A stretch of 64,000 bases of DNA from Schistosoma mansoni (taxonomy: Eukaryota > Platyhelminthes > Trematoda > Strigeidida > Schistosomatidae). The position numbers and the translations under genes were made by a program. This document shows positions 48,396 through 61,247 of the stretch, in pieces. The stretch's first letter is position 1. Every line of letters starts with the position of its first letter. The stretch covers positions 10,627,753 to 10,691,752 of the forward strand of contig NC_031500.1 in NCBI RefSeq assembly GCF_000237925.1. The letters run 5' to 3'. The notes beneath the pieces are model-generated. The model was not told the DNA's origin and did no database searches. It saw nothing but the letters and a program-made list of their open reading frames with translations.

Positions 48396-49801
48396 TTTAT
48401 TTACAAATAAATATCATGCAAACACACAATGCCTCCCAGTATGGAATTATCAAGCACCTACAATAAGATAGTAAGTTTAAGTAAATTTCAGAAACGCAAG
48501 TAAAGAGTAAAGCTTGTTATAGGAAAATTTCAACTGGAAAGGAAAAAGTAGTTTAAGTTTACAATCATAATTCTTATTTTATAATACTACATTGTGCTGC
48601 GATATTGACTACATAATAGGTAACTTAAGTAAATGTGAATGAATTCAACTAAATACAGGAAATTGAAAATTAACTTAAAAAAGTGTTTAATTAACTATGA
48701 TATTTGCTTGTTGGGAGAATCTGTTGATTAGATTGAACTCTAAAGATTACTTAAAACATATCCATAATATCAAAATTCTGTCGCACTGTTGATCGAACGT
48801 TTGTCAGACAGTGTCAAGTAGACAGGAACAAAGATTCTGACCATGTACATTAATCTAACGAAAAAGAGCAACTCCGTGCATTTGTGAATGTTCTACTATC
48901 AAGATTCTGAATCGAATTATTATATATATCTAGTATAAAGCTTAATGATACATTGCAAAACAGGTATCATTCTATAATGATATACATTGTACCTGAAAAT
49001 AAAGCACACCTAATTCAAAATTTAAAAAAAAACGATTTTATGGCATTGATTATAAATTAAACAGTTGTCCTTATCAAATATAATCCATTGGAATGTAAGT
49101 TTATAATTGATACTTTTTTAAAAGAATGAATACAATGATAGAACTCATTTATGCTATTATATGGATGTGATCATATGATCCATGATTGCAAACTCTTATC
49201 CCTACATTCTCATAGATCTAATTATCTACATAATAACATTCAAGTATTATTATTACAGTTATAATATAACTAATGTATCGAAAATTTTTATGTTCATAGA
49301 AATGAGTGATTTTTGATTTTCAATTCATAAGTATAACTGATCCACAACTGGAACTTTGATTGTTTTGTTTTTTTAACTTTTTGATGACTGTTGTTAAAAT
49401 AGATATATTGTTAGTTCATAATTGTGGTGCCATCTGATGAGATAGTTATTGAGAACAATTGTTTTTCAAGGTATTCATTATTTTATTTTTGAATATTCCA
49501 GTTGGATCTTTGAATATAGATATTAATTTCGGCAAAAAACGATGTCACGAAACTATTCCATTTCATACTTCAATAACCTTATCTTGATTATCTAACAAAT
49601 AATTTTAGATAACTCTTACTGGATGGTTGTATGAAGTTGAAAAGAAACTTCGCTTCATCTAGGTATTATATTAGTTAGCGTTTATCAACAAGGTATATCT
49701 ACAAGGATAAGGGAGCTGATGCTCTTGATGCGATTTAAACGTGTCTCACACAGTTTCTTAGTATAATACATTCTCATTAAACTATTTAGGCTACTATGGA
49801 C
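48396..49801. other. No feature recognised
   Basis: AT-rich without genes or recognised repeats. Confidence 0.4.
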
Positions 49802-50315
49802 TGTTATGATTTTATGTCCGGCTTTTCGTCACGTGATTTACTCACCAATCGAAGTACTACTTATAAAATCTTAGCACTGCGCCAAAACAATGACGTTTGA
49901 CCGGTATGAGCAGCCTAGTGTCTTTATTGGTCCTTTATCCACCTAGCCCTTCCATTTGAGTCCAGAATACCAATAACAGCTTCTGTTATGTGAATCATTT
50001 ATTTCAAGCATACTCTGTTTATATACCAGAAAGACAGACCACATCACACCATAAAATAGAAAATAATATTTGTACAAAATCCAGCCAAATGTGGCTGTGA
50101 ACGTGGGAGTCAGTAATGAATAAACTGAATATAATTTAGGGACAGTAAATCGTATAATAATAATTTATAAGTCAAAATAAAGCTTATAGTAAGATGAATA
50201 TATATAGATTAAATGTAATCACTGAATAGTTATACAATAACAATATATATAGGATAATCGTCCATTAATAGGTCCCGGAAGTTACCCGTACTTATATCTT
50301 CGCTAGGATATAACA
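49802..50315 (+). repeat. Solo-LTR-like repeat L, copy 2
   Basis: Begins TGTTATGATTTTATG and ends GATATAACA. About 510 bp, shared in diverged form with 56295-56768 and 61248-61714 and partly with 8690-8883. TG...CA ends and internal AATAAA support an LTR. No internal coding region is attached and no exact target duplication was seen. Confidence 0.65.
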
Positions 50316-50547
50316 CTGACCTGTCATAGGACAGAGTTATTTACATTGATTGATCACTGTGTATTGGCCACATCGCAAATCGGTTGATAGAACTTGAGGG
50401 GACACTAAAAGAATGAATAAACATGATACTAGTGACTAATTAGTGATCAATCAATTGCGAACTGTTGCTCTTTTCTTATCTTATATTTTTTGACTATTGA
50501 TAACTCATCAAAGTTAATTTTCAAATCATTTTACATCATTGAGTATT
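50316..50547. other. No feature recognised
   Basis: Contains a TTGATTGATCACTG phrase that also occurs near 63125, part of another old repeat. Confidence 0.3.
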
Positions 50548-50875
50548 GTCGTTTTCATAGTTAAAAGCGTGAGTCAATTGAAGCTAGACCACCATGGAAA
50601 ACCTGGAAGCACTGGACGGCCGTTTCGTCCTATTATGGGACTCGTAAGCAATGCACATCCACGATCCTGCCTCGCGAGATTCGAATCCAGGACCTATCAG
50701 TCTCGCGCGCGAGCACTTAACCGATAGACCACTGAGCCGGCACTCAACGGTGTTAATGTTTAACTTCAACCAATCCACGAAGTTTGAGCAACCATTCACC
50801 AATTGTCTTCAGTGAGTTGATATCTCATGAAAATACTAAATCTCCACAAAACCCCCTTCTGATAATATTGTTGTT
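50548..50875. mobile_element. Hammerhead SINE with inverted second tail (H5)
   Basis: The long left arm (minus) covers tail, hammerhead, tRNA-like region and 5' part. At about 50828 it joins a plus-strand tail (ATGAAAATACTAAATCTCC to CCCCCTTCTGATAAT). The hammerhead core reads CUUACGA instead of CUGANGA, so the essential G is replaced and cleavage is not expected. Confidence 0.75.
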
Positions 50876-51644
50876 TTGATGAAGTTCTCAAATAGAATAT
50901 CAGATTTTCTTTAACTTATAGGAAATCTTTAGATAGTAAATAAATAAGTGACAAATAAATATCAACATTGTATGTGGAGATTTTCTACATCAAGAACTGT
51001 ATAATAGTTTGTTTCTTAATTGGATTTTTTTTTAACTTGCTTAAGCCAATGTTAGAAATTGATTGTTTAAAGTGTTAAGAAAACTCATTGAATAATGGTG
51101 ATCAATATTTTGAAGGTTCTCATACCTTTTAATGATCCAAATAATAATGATACAGTAGATGGACCTTTGGTTAAACGTCAGGATGTTACAGTCAGATATT
51201 CATTTTTCAATTCACATTGTAAAATTTGACTGTTGTTTCCTTTTATATTCTTCTAACATGGTCATACGACTGATGTTTAGATGAGTTTTCTGGTGTTCTT
51301 AATTCATAGGCGTTATTCGTAGAGTCTATCAAATTGAAATTTAAACGGGAATTCAATAAAGACACTAGTGGAAGATTCATAACGTTAAAAGTTGACTGAA
51401 ATCAAAAACAGAAAACATAATGTATACCAATCATATTTGACATGAGACAAGAAGTTGCTAAATTCAATCTCACATGAAGGTTTGAGTATGTACCGGTGAA
51501 AAGTTCCAAATCAGTAGAAAACATTTTCGATCATTTTATATTTTCTTCTAACAGGTAACCGTTATTTATACAAGTAATTTCGATGGAATACAAGATCTCA
51601 GCAGGAATTCAATTTAATAAATACTTTTACTTTATAATTATATT
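50876..51644. other. No feature recognised
   Basis: AT-rich. Confidence 0.4.
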
Positions 51645-51790
51645 ATCAGAAGAGGGTTTTGTGGAGATTTAGTATTTTCATAGTTGAAAGCTGAGGAGTC
51701 CCACAGTAGGACGAAACGGCCGTCCAGTGCTTCCAGGTTTTCCCTGGTGGTCTAGCTTCAATTGACTCACTCTTTCAACTATTATAAATA
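51645..51790. mobile_element. Short inverted-dimer hammerhead SINE (H6)
   Basis: An inverted tail (TTATCAGAAGAGGGTTTTG to CATAGTTGAAAG) joins directly to a plus-strand copy starting at CTGAGGAGTCCCACAGTAGG and running to its tail. The core is present, but the 5' stem I strand is lost at the join. Confidence 0.75.
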
Positions 51791-52707
51791 TATCTTTAAA
51801 AGATTCTTGTAAATAACGTTTCAGCTGACCATTGAGGGATGTCTTTGTATATTCTTACTATTTTCCAATATTCTACTGATTATTGAAACTATTGTCAATT
51901 GTTAATTTCTTTTTTTCCTCATAATTCTGATAGTAACATAACCAAGTGGACGAAACGATCATCTTTGATTCCAGTGCTAGCTGAAATCCATCTATTCTAA
52001 ATAGTTTTTGACAAAAGGGCTATATAAAGGAAATACTCATATAATGTACATATACCGGCAAAAAACGGCCACAATTCATTCTTGATTATCAATAATGAGA
52101 TGATTCACACTCTTACTAATAATGATATGTATATTTTACTTTTCAAAAAGTTGATGTCTATCTGAACTCAGTAGATAAGTTGAATAACGAGTCGAACATT
52201 TAAAGGGAAGGGTATTAGATTTTATTTCCAATGTGGATAACAACACTAGGATCATGAAAATAAATCTAGCTGACGAGTCCTTAATAAGACAAAATGAGCG
52301 TTCTGTATTCAATTGCTAGCTGTTATCCGTCTTTCATTACAAAGGTTTCAATTTTTTAAAAATTCCAAATGAATTAAGCATTGGTAAATGATTAATGGTA
52401 ATGAAAACTATAACGTATAATTTTTCCTTTCACAATAAGCAAAAACTTGAATATCTATCGTTTCACAACTTAATGCATGTCAAGTCGTACGATACAATAA
52501 TTCACCGTTTTTTCAAATTAACCAAAGTTTAAACAGAGTAATAAACAATTTAGATCTAATATTTACTATATACGAACAGGCTCCATTGTTTTAATGTGAT
52601 TTATTTCTTTTTAGAGAGGATAATTACACTAAGTTGTAAAATACAAAAAAAAATCGATTTACTACTTGTTGGGACATGACAAACATCTTATTAGCTTTGT
52701 TATTATA
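51791..52707. other. No feature recognised
   Basis: AT-rich. Confidence 0.4.
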
Positions 52708-52785
52708 ATGGGACGAAACGGCCGTCCAATGCTTCCAGGTTTTCTATGGTGGTCTAGCTTCAATTGACTCATGATTTCAACTTTG
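52708..52785 (+). mobile_element. 5'-truncated hammerhead SINE (H7)
   Basis: Starts inside helix II (GGGACGAAACGGCCGTCC) and runs to the tail. CTTTGTTAT on both sides is a likely target duplication, so this single-arm copy inserted like a typical LINE-driven SINE. Confidence 0.75.
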
Positions 52786-53012
52786 TTATAATAATAACAC
52801 ATCAATTAAAATATAGGGTTATGGAGATTGCTGGGTTTTATAGTCTACATGATTGTGTAATAATAAAAACCGATTGAGATTAGATATGCAAACTAGTGAA
52901 CACAGGATAAGTTGTGTAAAGGTTAAGTCCTTGTCTTCGAATCTAAAGGTCATAAGTTTAACTGTAGGTGGAGTTTTATTACATACTGTTGAAGTGTCCT
53001 ATGCTAGTGCAG

Positions 53013-53310
53013 TGTCGGTTACTATGTTAAACCCATGTGCCTTATTCTAACGTCAGAACAGGTCAAGTTATCTATTCTTCTTGAGTCATGTTTTGACCTT
53101 GTTAATTATTCACTTATTAACCCTGACTGTTTTTAGATGAGAGTATGTGTGTGAACAATTATTACCCTATTCATCACATGTCTGTAACTTATTTTTATCT
53201 GTCTATAAATATTGATTAAATGGAGTTGACTCACACACCTTGTACGCCAAGTGTTATTTCACTTCTCTCTCTTCTATTCGCTTCATCCTTCCGATTTTCT
53301 GTCCAGATCA
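53013..53310 (-). repeat. Relative of the 400-bp fold-back element, without inverted end
   Basis: On the plus strand it reads TGTCGGTTACTATGTTAAAC and then matches the minus-strand reading of 35950-36349 (GTTAATTATTCACTTATTAA, TCTATAAATATTGATTAA). Its right end runs into a LINE A 5' fragment instead of an inverted copy of its start. Confidence 0.6.
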
Positions 53311-53329
53311 GTGAGTGTACAAAATATTC

Positions 53330-53457
53330 TGGTTAGCGTTTTATTTAGCGAGTTGGTTTTCTACAGGATGGGGTCGCTTACCCCATGCTCAACCCTACCC
53401 CCTTATTCGGTCTTGGGACCGGCAGTAGCCCTCGGAGGAGCTACAGGCGGAGTTGTA
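53330..53457 (-). mobile_element. LINE A 5' UTR fragment alone
   Basis: Matches the 5' end of LINE A1 (28670-28797): GGTTAGCGTTTT, GGGATGGGGTCGC-like, and GGAGCTACAGGCGGAGTTG at the outer end. Only the 5' UTR is present, the reverse of the usual LINE truncation. Confidence 0.75.
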
Positions 53458-54284
53458 TAAAATATATGTATTCAAAAATCCATTCTTGTATTTGACTTAT
53501 TTATTTCACTAACGTGGATTAAGTCGATGATTATATACAACCATAGTCAGGATGTATATTTCGATAACAATCATTCGTACGACCTAATTGGAGTCAGATA
53601 CAGGGCTACATAACTAGGACGACATATCTATTCATTACTTCTTAATTCTCAATAGTTATCTTTCAACAAACATAAATCCAAAATCCAAAAGTGTTTTCTT
53701 TCAAAATTGAGCCTAATAAAGATTTGATATAAATATCCTTCTATACAGTTATCGATTCCTATTAATTTCATATTTGTGTATCGCAGTTGTACAATCATAA
53801 TGCATACTTGTCAACGTATCTCGATGTGTACCTGTATATATATACATATATATCCTACAAATTGAATACATGTACATTGTAATTTGAGTTGCAATACAAA
53901 TCACATGATAACAATCATGCCGCTTTTTTATAAAGGATACTGTTTTTGTTCTATATATACATTTGAAAGCTATAATCATGAATTTGCATTCATCATGTAC
54001 TATTGCTAACGATTGCTGTATAATTTGTTTTATCGATACTATATACACTTTGTTGTATTAGGTGTTTTTTTATACAAGTGTATTATATATACATACGTAT
54101 CATTAAAGTATGATATTGGTTAATAGTCAGTAGTATGTATTGTTAATTTGTTCACGTGTATGAAAAATGTTTTGTTATTATAAGACTTAAATTAATATAA
54201 TAGTAGTTTTTGTCAACATTCAAATTCACTAATTTAACTCTTATTCAATAAAATTTAGAGTTAATACTCAGTTCTGTAAGTTGA
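53458..54284. other. No feature recognised
   Basis: AT-rich with short TATA runs near 53835-53852. Confidence 0.4.
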
Positions 54285-55283
54285 ATGACGGACTACAGTG
54301 CAGAGTCGTGCATGGAGGAAAGCTGACATATGTATTTCCAGTAAGGACCCGAGTCAGACAAGATTATCTACTCTCCCCCTTCCTCTTTCTTCTGGTGATT
54401 GACTGGATTATGAAGACTTTGACATCTCAGGGGAAGCACAGAATACAATAGACATCTCAGGATCAATTAGATGATTTGGACTTCGCAGATGACCTAGCCC
54501 TCCTATCTCACACACATGAGCAAATACAGACGAAGACAACAAATGTCGCACCAGCCTATGCATCAGTATGCCTCAACATACACAAAGAAAAAAGCAAGAT
54601 TCTCAAACACGGAGAACACCAACCCAATCACACTTAATGGCAAAACTCTGGAAGATGTGGAAACATTCACGTACCTAGGAAGCATCATCGATGAACAAGA
54701 AGGATCTGATGCAGACGTAAAGGCGAGGATTGGCAAAGCAAGGACAACATTCCTACGACTGAAGAACATATAGAACTCAAGACAACTCTCAACTAACTTC
54801 AAAGTGAGAATCTTCAATAGAAACGTCAAGACAGTCAGTCCTACTGTACGGAGCTGAAACACGGAGAACTACTTAATTCATCGTCAAGAAGGTACAAGTA
54901 TTTATAAACAGTTGTCTACGCAAAATACTCAACATCCATTGGTCGAATACTATCAGTAACAGCCTTCTGTGGGAGAGGACAAACCAGCTCTCAGCTGAAG
55001 AGGAAATTAGGAAAAGACGTTGGAAGTGGATCGGATATACAATAAGGGAATCACATAACTGCATCACGAGGCAATTGCTAACTTGGAATCGTGAAGGTAA
55101 GCGGAAAAGGGGAAGGCCAAATAACACACTACGCCGGGAAATAGAAGCAGATATGAAAAGGATGAATGTTAACTGGAAAGAGCTGGAAAGGCTTGCCCAG
55201 GACAGGGTTGAATGGAGAATACTAGTGGGTGACCTATACTCCTCCACGAGGGGTAACAGGCGTAAGTCAGTAAGTTGAGATGG
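54285..55283 (+). mobile_element. 5'-truncated LINE A', RT C-terminal half
   Basis: Starts at the palm region (DYSAESCMEES-like, then [20 protein letters not shown]), passes [23 protein letters not shown] catalytic box, GAETRRTT-like, [15 protein letters not shown] and [19 protein letters not shown], and ends GNRRKSVS. Several frameshifts. Same subfamily as 19515-21095 and 45640-45720 (DLYSSTRG end). Confidence 0.8.
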
Positions 55284-55952
55284 TGGTTTTGTCAAATAAA
55301 ATGATTCTTTTATTTCAGTAAGAAGATATATTGCCTTGATCCATTAATCATTCGATGAATTCTATACATTACGTGATAAAATTGACAAATCTTGGGTTTT
55401 TTTAGAGAATTTAATCTGATGATGTACTATGTACACAGTACCTGATTGAAGCTGTATAACTGCTCAGCTTCGTTACTCAATCATCTTGATAATCGTTATC
55501 ATACAAATCCCAACGGTGTTTGAAATCAGAAGGCAATAATAAGCGGTAACTACAGTTAGTTTATTAGCGGATAGCATGGATAACAAATCTACAAGCATAT
55601 CGAGAGAGTTTGAAGCAGAGAGGTGAATGTATGTATGCGAGCAAATACAGAGGTATATATATAATAAAATCCAATAAGGCACAGGCTAATAATAGGATTC
55701 GAGCACACATATACATGGAGAAGAGAGTGATTTATCGAACGATATTTAAGCTATCAACAATTTTGCTAGAGAAAGATATGTGCGTAAGCTGTCATGTGAT
55801 CAAGCGTACATGTTTATACAGATATGATAGTGATGGTAATATTACAAAGAAATATGCGAATTGTTACTGTTGCTTTAAATGTTGATTCTAGCCTGACAGT
55901 CAACAATAAATTAACAACTCACATTATTGAAATTCAATTATCTGATTAATAT
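55284..55952. other. No gene recognised
   Basis: A 91-codon open stretch at 55610-55885 has no motif or context. Confidence 0.35.
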
Positions 55953-56056
55953 TTAACCTGGAAGCACTGGACGGCCGTTTCGTCCTATTGTGGGACTCGT
56001 AAGCAATGAGCATCCACGACCCCGCTTCGCGAGATTCGAACCCAGGACCTATAGTT
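55953..56056 (-). mobile_element. Truncated hammerhead SINE (H9)
   Basis: Hammerhead segment plus part of the tRNA-like region (GGTTCGAATC). The core reads CUUACGA, as in H5 and the left arm of H10. Confidence 0.75.
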
Positions 56057-56294
56057 GGATCATTAACACTAGAAAATGTAAATATTCCAAGTACTTAATG
56101 TTTTTTCAACGATAATCTCACTTAAAATAAAATGTTAAGATTAACTAAAATTAACTGTATTAAAGATAATTTGACTTTTTTTTACAGTCCACAACATGGT
56201 CTAACTTTAGTTAGAGTACCAATTAAAACTAAAAAAAATACTCAACATCTGTCTCACTAATGTATGGAACTTTTTACCTGAGACAGAAGTTAGG

Positions 56295-56768
56295 TGTTAT
56301 GTTCTTATGACTGACCGAACCGATGACGCACAAACCAGTACGAGCAGTCCAGAGTCAATCCTGAGTTCTTATCGGTCCACCAGGATAGTAGCTTCTCTTT
56401 TAACGCAGCCCGTTTAGTCCAGAACACCAATATCAGCCTCCACTATCCAAATCATATATTTTAAATATACTGGGTTGATATGCAAACAAACCACAGCACA
56501 TCATACCATCAAATACAAATAACAATTATACAACATCAAATCAAAAGTGGCTATGATTGTGAGAGACTGTTACTAATAAATTAGAAATATCTTAACAATA
56601 GTAAATCGTATAGTAGTATTCAAGAGGTCAACTAGAAGCTTATAATGAAAGGAACATGTTTATACATATAATATATTTACCTAATAGTTATACAATAAGA
56701 ATATATGTAACAATAGTCCACACATAGGTCCCAGAGGTTACTGTTCATCTATTCTTTGTCTGTATGTA
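56295..56768 (+). repeat. Solo-LTR-like repeat L, copy 3
   Basis: Begins TGTTATGTTCTTATGACTG. Nearly identical by eye to the inverted copy at 61248-61714 over most of its length; the right end is diverged. Confidence 0.7.
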
Positions 56769-57029
56769 AGACTAGATACTTCAGGTCTCACGTAGAGCGC
56801 TTAATATTTTAGAAGATTGAATTTGCATCCAATAGTGTACATGTCTTACTTTAATGGTAGTCACAAGAATTTGAAGCGCTAGATTCCATCTTGTGCAATA
56901 GTTATGGATATATGAGTGTAGTTTATATCATTGCTTATCTCTACGATTGATTGGTCGCTGACAGATGGCCAATATCATACATGTCAAGTTCTTCTTAGTG
57001 TTGACCGAATTCAGTTAATCAAACTTAGG

Positions 57030-57437
57030 TCAAGGGTTTCCTGATGACCACCAACTTACATCTGAATTTAGTGCATGTGATGCCGAATAATTTATACCAG
57101 TGGTCAAATTGCAAATTGAGTAATAGGATTCGATCAACACTAGGAAGAATTCGGCACTTGTAGAATTGACTACTGACCAGTAATCAATGAATTGTAAATA
57201 TATTTTAGTTTTATAGGAAGTCAGTCCCTGCCCGAATAGCTCTGTGTCAACGTCTCTGACTGTGAAGGTAGGTGACACGGCATCATAACCGCCAGGGAAC
57301 ATAAGTTCTTTCAAGACTACAGATGCAGCTTGCTGACGAATGCCAGGTAGCGAGAGATCTAGGTCGAGTAGGATTTTTAAAACTGGCTGCAGTTTATGAT
57401 TCAGGAAATCCAAAGAACTATATCCAATTTATAACAT
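57030..57437 (-). other. Possible exon of unknown gene, partly repeat
   Basis: An open frame whose first half looks coding (FLNHKLQPVLKILLDLDLSL, FPGGYDAVSPTFTVRDVD). An acceptor-like GGATATAG sits just upstream and a donor GTAAGT lies near 57060. Its second half overlaps an old repeat phrase (GATCGAATCCTATTACTC) also seen near 62960 and 63185. I do not recognise a family. It may be a host exon or a relic. Confidence 0.3.
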
Positions 57438-57614
57438 AAATTTATGATTTTCTTTCACCTATCATAGATGATGAATAATTTCGTTCGAATGTTTAAAATG
57501 AAAAAATAATAATATTGTTAGTCTATAAAGTCATTAAGTAAATAAATGGAATATATCTATTAAAAATGGTTCAGAGAAAAGTCGGTTCAGTTTTCAGTGA
57601 ATTCATTTTCAAAG

Positions 57615-58292
57615 CTATACAATACAACATGCACCAATCGAATCACACTTGACGGAGAAACTTTTGAAGATGTAAAAAACTTTACATATATGGGCAGCAT
57701 CATTAATGAACACGGTGAATCTGATGCAGATGTGAGGGCGAGGATCGGCGAAGCAAGAGCAGCATATTTACGACTTAAGAACATCTGGAACTCAAAACAA
57801 TTGTCAACCAACACCAAGATCAGAATTTTCAATACAAATATCAGGACAGTTCTACTGTATGGGGCGGAAACATGGACAACTACGAAAGCCATCATCCAGA
57901 AGATACAAGTGTTTATTAACAGTCGTCTACGCAAAATACTTCAGATTCATTGGCCAGACACTATCAACAACAACCTACTGTGAGAGAGAACAAACCAGAT
58001 TCCATCCAGTGGAGGAAGAAATCAGGAGGAGGCGCCGGAAGTGGATAGGACACACATTGAGGAAATCACCCAATTGCGTCACAAGACAAGCTCTCACATG
58101 GAATCCTGAAGGCCAAAGGAGGAGAGGGAGACCAGAGAACACATTACACCGAGAAATGGAAACAGACATGAGAAGAATGAACGAGGATTGGACAGAACTA
58201 GGAAGGAAGGCCCATGACAGAGTGGGTTGGAGAATACTGGTTGGCGGCTTATGCTCCATTGGGATTAACAGGTGTAAGTAAGTAAGTAAGTA
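57615..58292 (+). mobile_element. 5'-truncated LINE A, C-terminal region and tail
   Basis: Open across most of its length: [74 protein letters not shown], with one frame change near 57982, then GTAAGTAAGTAAGTAA at the end. Flanks TTTTCAAAGCTATACAA and TTTCCAAAGCTGCACAA form a slightly diverged target duplication. Confidence 0.85.
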
Positions 58293-59329
58293 AATTTCCA
58301 AAGCTGCACAATCGTAAATGTATAATTATTCTTTAACATTATAATCATTCATATCCCTATCAATAATAATAATAATGATAATAGTGGTAGTAATAATGAT
58401 AATAGTGTCTTACTGGACACGGTAACAAAATAAACAAAAGCATAAAAGCGTCGTTCCTACTGAAAGACCGCAAATGTAGTCGTTGAAAGCTTGAATATTT
58501 ATCAAGAAGATCGATAAATATTAATAATGATAAATAAACATTGAGTTACATGTAAAGATAAATTGTGCTTCCAAATGATCTGTTTCTGTTTCTTTTCAGC
58601 TAAACTGAATAGTGTTCTTGAATTCCCTTGGACGGAACAAACATCGGACGCCCTGCATACCTAATTCTAGAAGAACATATGAATTGGTAAATACACTCAT
58701 AGAAGTAGTCAAATATGGCAGCTTGTCGTATAAGTTTTTCCCGAACCTATGTTTGATGGAAAATACTAACACTATGAAACCCTTGTAAGGATCGCTTCTG
58801 TTGTTGACGGAATTAGAAATTCTTCTTTTGAAGATATTTACAGCTTCATCTCGTTTCAAGTCGATCTTCATATAAAGGATTTTATTTGGCCCTAAGAATG
58901 ATTTTACATTTAAACACGGTGCGTAAAGTAATTTGCCCAGATGACTTCTTAGATGTCACTACCAATTACTTACTGAATTTAAATACAAAGTACAATCTAA
59001 CAGTGAATAACCAGGAAATATTCCGATTTTTAGCAAGTCAGTTTGTTTAACTATCCAGCTTAACTGACTCAAACTGACTTTTATTCCGTCGATTGAAAGC
59101 ATTTCTTTATGTAGCTCAAAATGTAACCATCCATATACAGTGGTTGATGACGGAATATTATCCGACAACATATCTAGTCCCTAGTGGTAATTAATACCTA
59201 TTGAAAAAGTGTGAATGTGGCCATTATTCAAAGTGACTTAACATAAGTCGTTGGTGGTCTAACTTAGACCGGTTTATAATTGCAGTGAAATTCAGCAGTC
59301 TCTACAACCCCATACTACAAAATTATCAT
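58293..59329. other. No gene recognised; AAT/GAT-rich simple repeat at 58363-58410
   Basis: A simple AATAAT/GATAAT stretch is present. Two minus-strand open stretches (58596-58871, 58959-59171) have no motifs. Confidence 0.35.
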
Positions 59330-59625
59330 GTGCTCACTAGTGACTAGCTTCGAGAGGAAATTTCTGAAGTTCCAGTGAGAAATTGTGAACAGTAGAGTTC
59401 AATTGTTTTGGGTGTGAGAAGCTTTCCACTAAAGAGAATCGAAGATGACCACACAATATCATGGATTGATTGAAATTAGACATTAACACCGCTGGATACC
59501 AGCTGAATGATTTAATGGTTAGAAGTTCGCATATGAAACTGAAGGTCGTGGGTTCGATATACGAGTATGGAGTCGTACATGTGCACTGATCAGAGATCTT
59601 ATAATTGGACTTTTGAAAATTTCAA
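59330..59625 (+). mobile_element. Old hammerhead-SINE relative (H11)
   Basis: Shares the 5' part (TGCTCACTAGTGACTAG) and the tRNA-like region (GTGGGTTCGATATACGAG) with H1. The hammerhead segment is decayed beyond recognition (GTGCACTGATCAGAGATC). The oldest copy by appearance. Confidence 0.6.
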
Positions 59626-60759
59626 GTGTAATAATTTTATATAATAATATTGATAATACAACTTGAACTTAAATGGTTAATTAAATTTCTAATATGGAAG
59701 TATGTTTATTTAACAGATATGGCTAAACTTAGTTTATGACTAAATAAACATGGATACAGTACGATTTTTTATCAATAAATTTGAGAAAAAATTCAAAAAA
59801 AGTTTTACACTGTCAGTCTGAATTTCGGATAATTTATAAATAATATACATATATGCCTTATTTCATATTTAGTTATGTTTATTAGTAATATCATAAAACT
59901 CACGTTAACAATGTTATTGACACTAGGTGGATTGGGTTTGGAATTGTAATCCAGAAAGTTTGTCTCATCCTATTTAGAACTCATTAGCTGAATGTACTTG
60001 GAACACAGTGTTGATATTTACACTGGGACTCAAACTTAATACCATTCACTTCGGGCACTCAACTAGTTATTCTTTGAGTTGTTGAATGCAAATAGTTGGG
60101 TGAATTTTAATTTTAGGTTAAATTTTCATTTATTAGTCTCTTCTTGTATCCAGATCTTGTCAGTTTCAGTCAATTTTTGTTTAATGTAGACAGATAACTG
60201 GAACTAGTTGTAGAATGGAAAAGGTTAATGATTTTAATATTGGACAATAAAAATGTCCCAAACAGTTTTGAACACTTTCTATCAGTTGAAATTTACAGTT
60301 CAGTTTTTAGAGCATTTTCCCATTAGTAAATTTAAGTGTTAAGATAGAAATTTCTTTGTAAGATTATTTCTAACCATTAATTCATTCAGTCTTTTACAAC
60401 GTAGGACCAGGCACATATATGCATTTGTATAAGTTGCCATAGCTCATTAGCATAACAGGATGATAACGAAATTCATGGAAGTAGTTACTTCAATGGTAGT
60501 AATATATCGAAAAATGATTGCATACAAGGATATACTACAAGGATAAAGAATTAGTTTGTAGAAAGAAAGAAATCAAGTAATTTCAATCTTACGGCTTGAG
60601 GGAAGACACGATGTGTATATACCTAATCATTACTTAATATGATGAGTAAGGTCCTAATTGATTAGAGTGCTAGTTATCTTTAAAGTTGATTTCTTCCAAT
60701 CGTTTATTACATATAATCACATTTTACGATGGTGTTATTATCTTACATTTGTTTCATTC
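59626..60759. other. No feature recognised
   Basis: AT-rich. Confidence 0.4.
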
Positions 60760-60772
60760 CAATATAATATTA

Positions 60773-60976
60773 CTTACTCACTTACTTACGCCTGTTACTC
60801 ACAATGGAGCATAGGCCGCCAACCAGTATTCTCCAACCCACTCAGTCATGGGCCTTCCTTTCTAGTTCTATCCAATTCTTGTTCATTCTTCTCATGTCTG
60901 TTTCCATTTCTCGGTGTAATGTGTTCTTTGGTCTTCCTTTTTTCCTTTGGCATTCAGGATTCCATGTGAGGGTTTT
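60773..60976 (-). mobile_element. 5'-truncated LINE A with clean target duplication
   Basis: 204 bp of the LINE A 3' end on the minus strand with a GTAAGTAAGTGAGTAAG-type tail. Exact 13-bp CAATATAATATTA duplications lie at 60760-60772 and 60977-60989. Confidence 0.85.
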
Positions 60977-61247
60977 CAATATAATATTAGCTCAGTAATA
61001 TAGTCTTTGCATTATTTTTGGTGGTAATGGTGTAGGGTAAAACAAACAGTATACACTTTATATTAAATCTGTGTAAATTCTACTTTGGTATTTCCTCTAT
61101 TTCAGCTAAATATAATATTCGTTAATTACTACTCATTAAATATCAATTAAATTAATACTTTTGATTAAACTAGTTATCTAGTCTGTTGGAGAGTAAATAA
61201 AATTTATTTCGGACATCAACTTTTGTGTTCTTTCTCAGGGTCGTATG

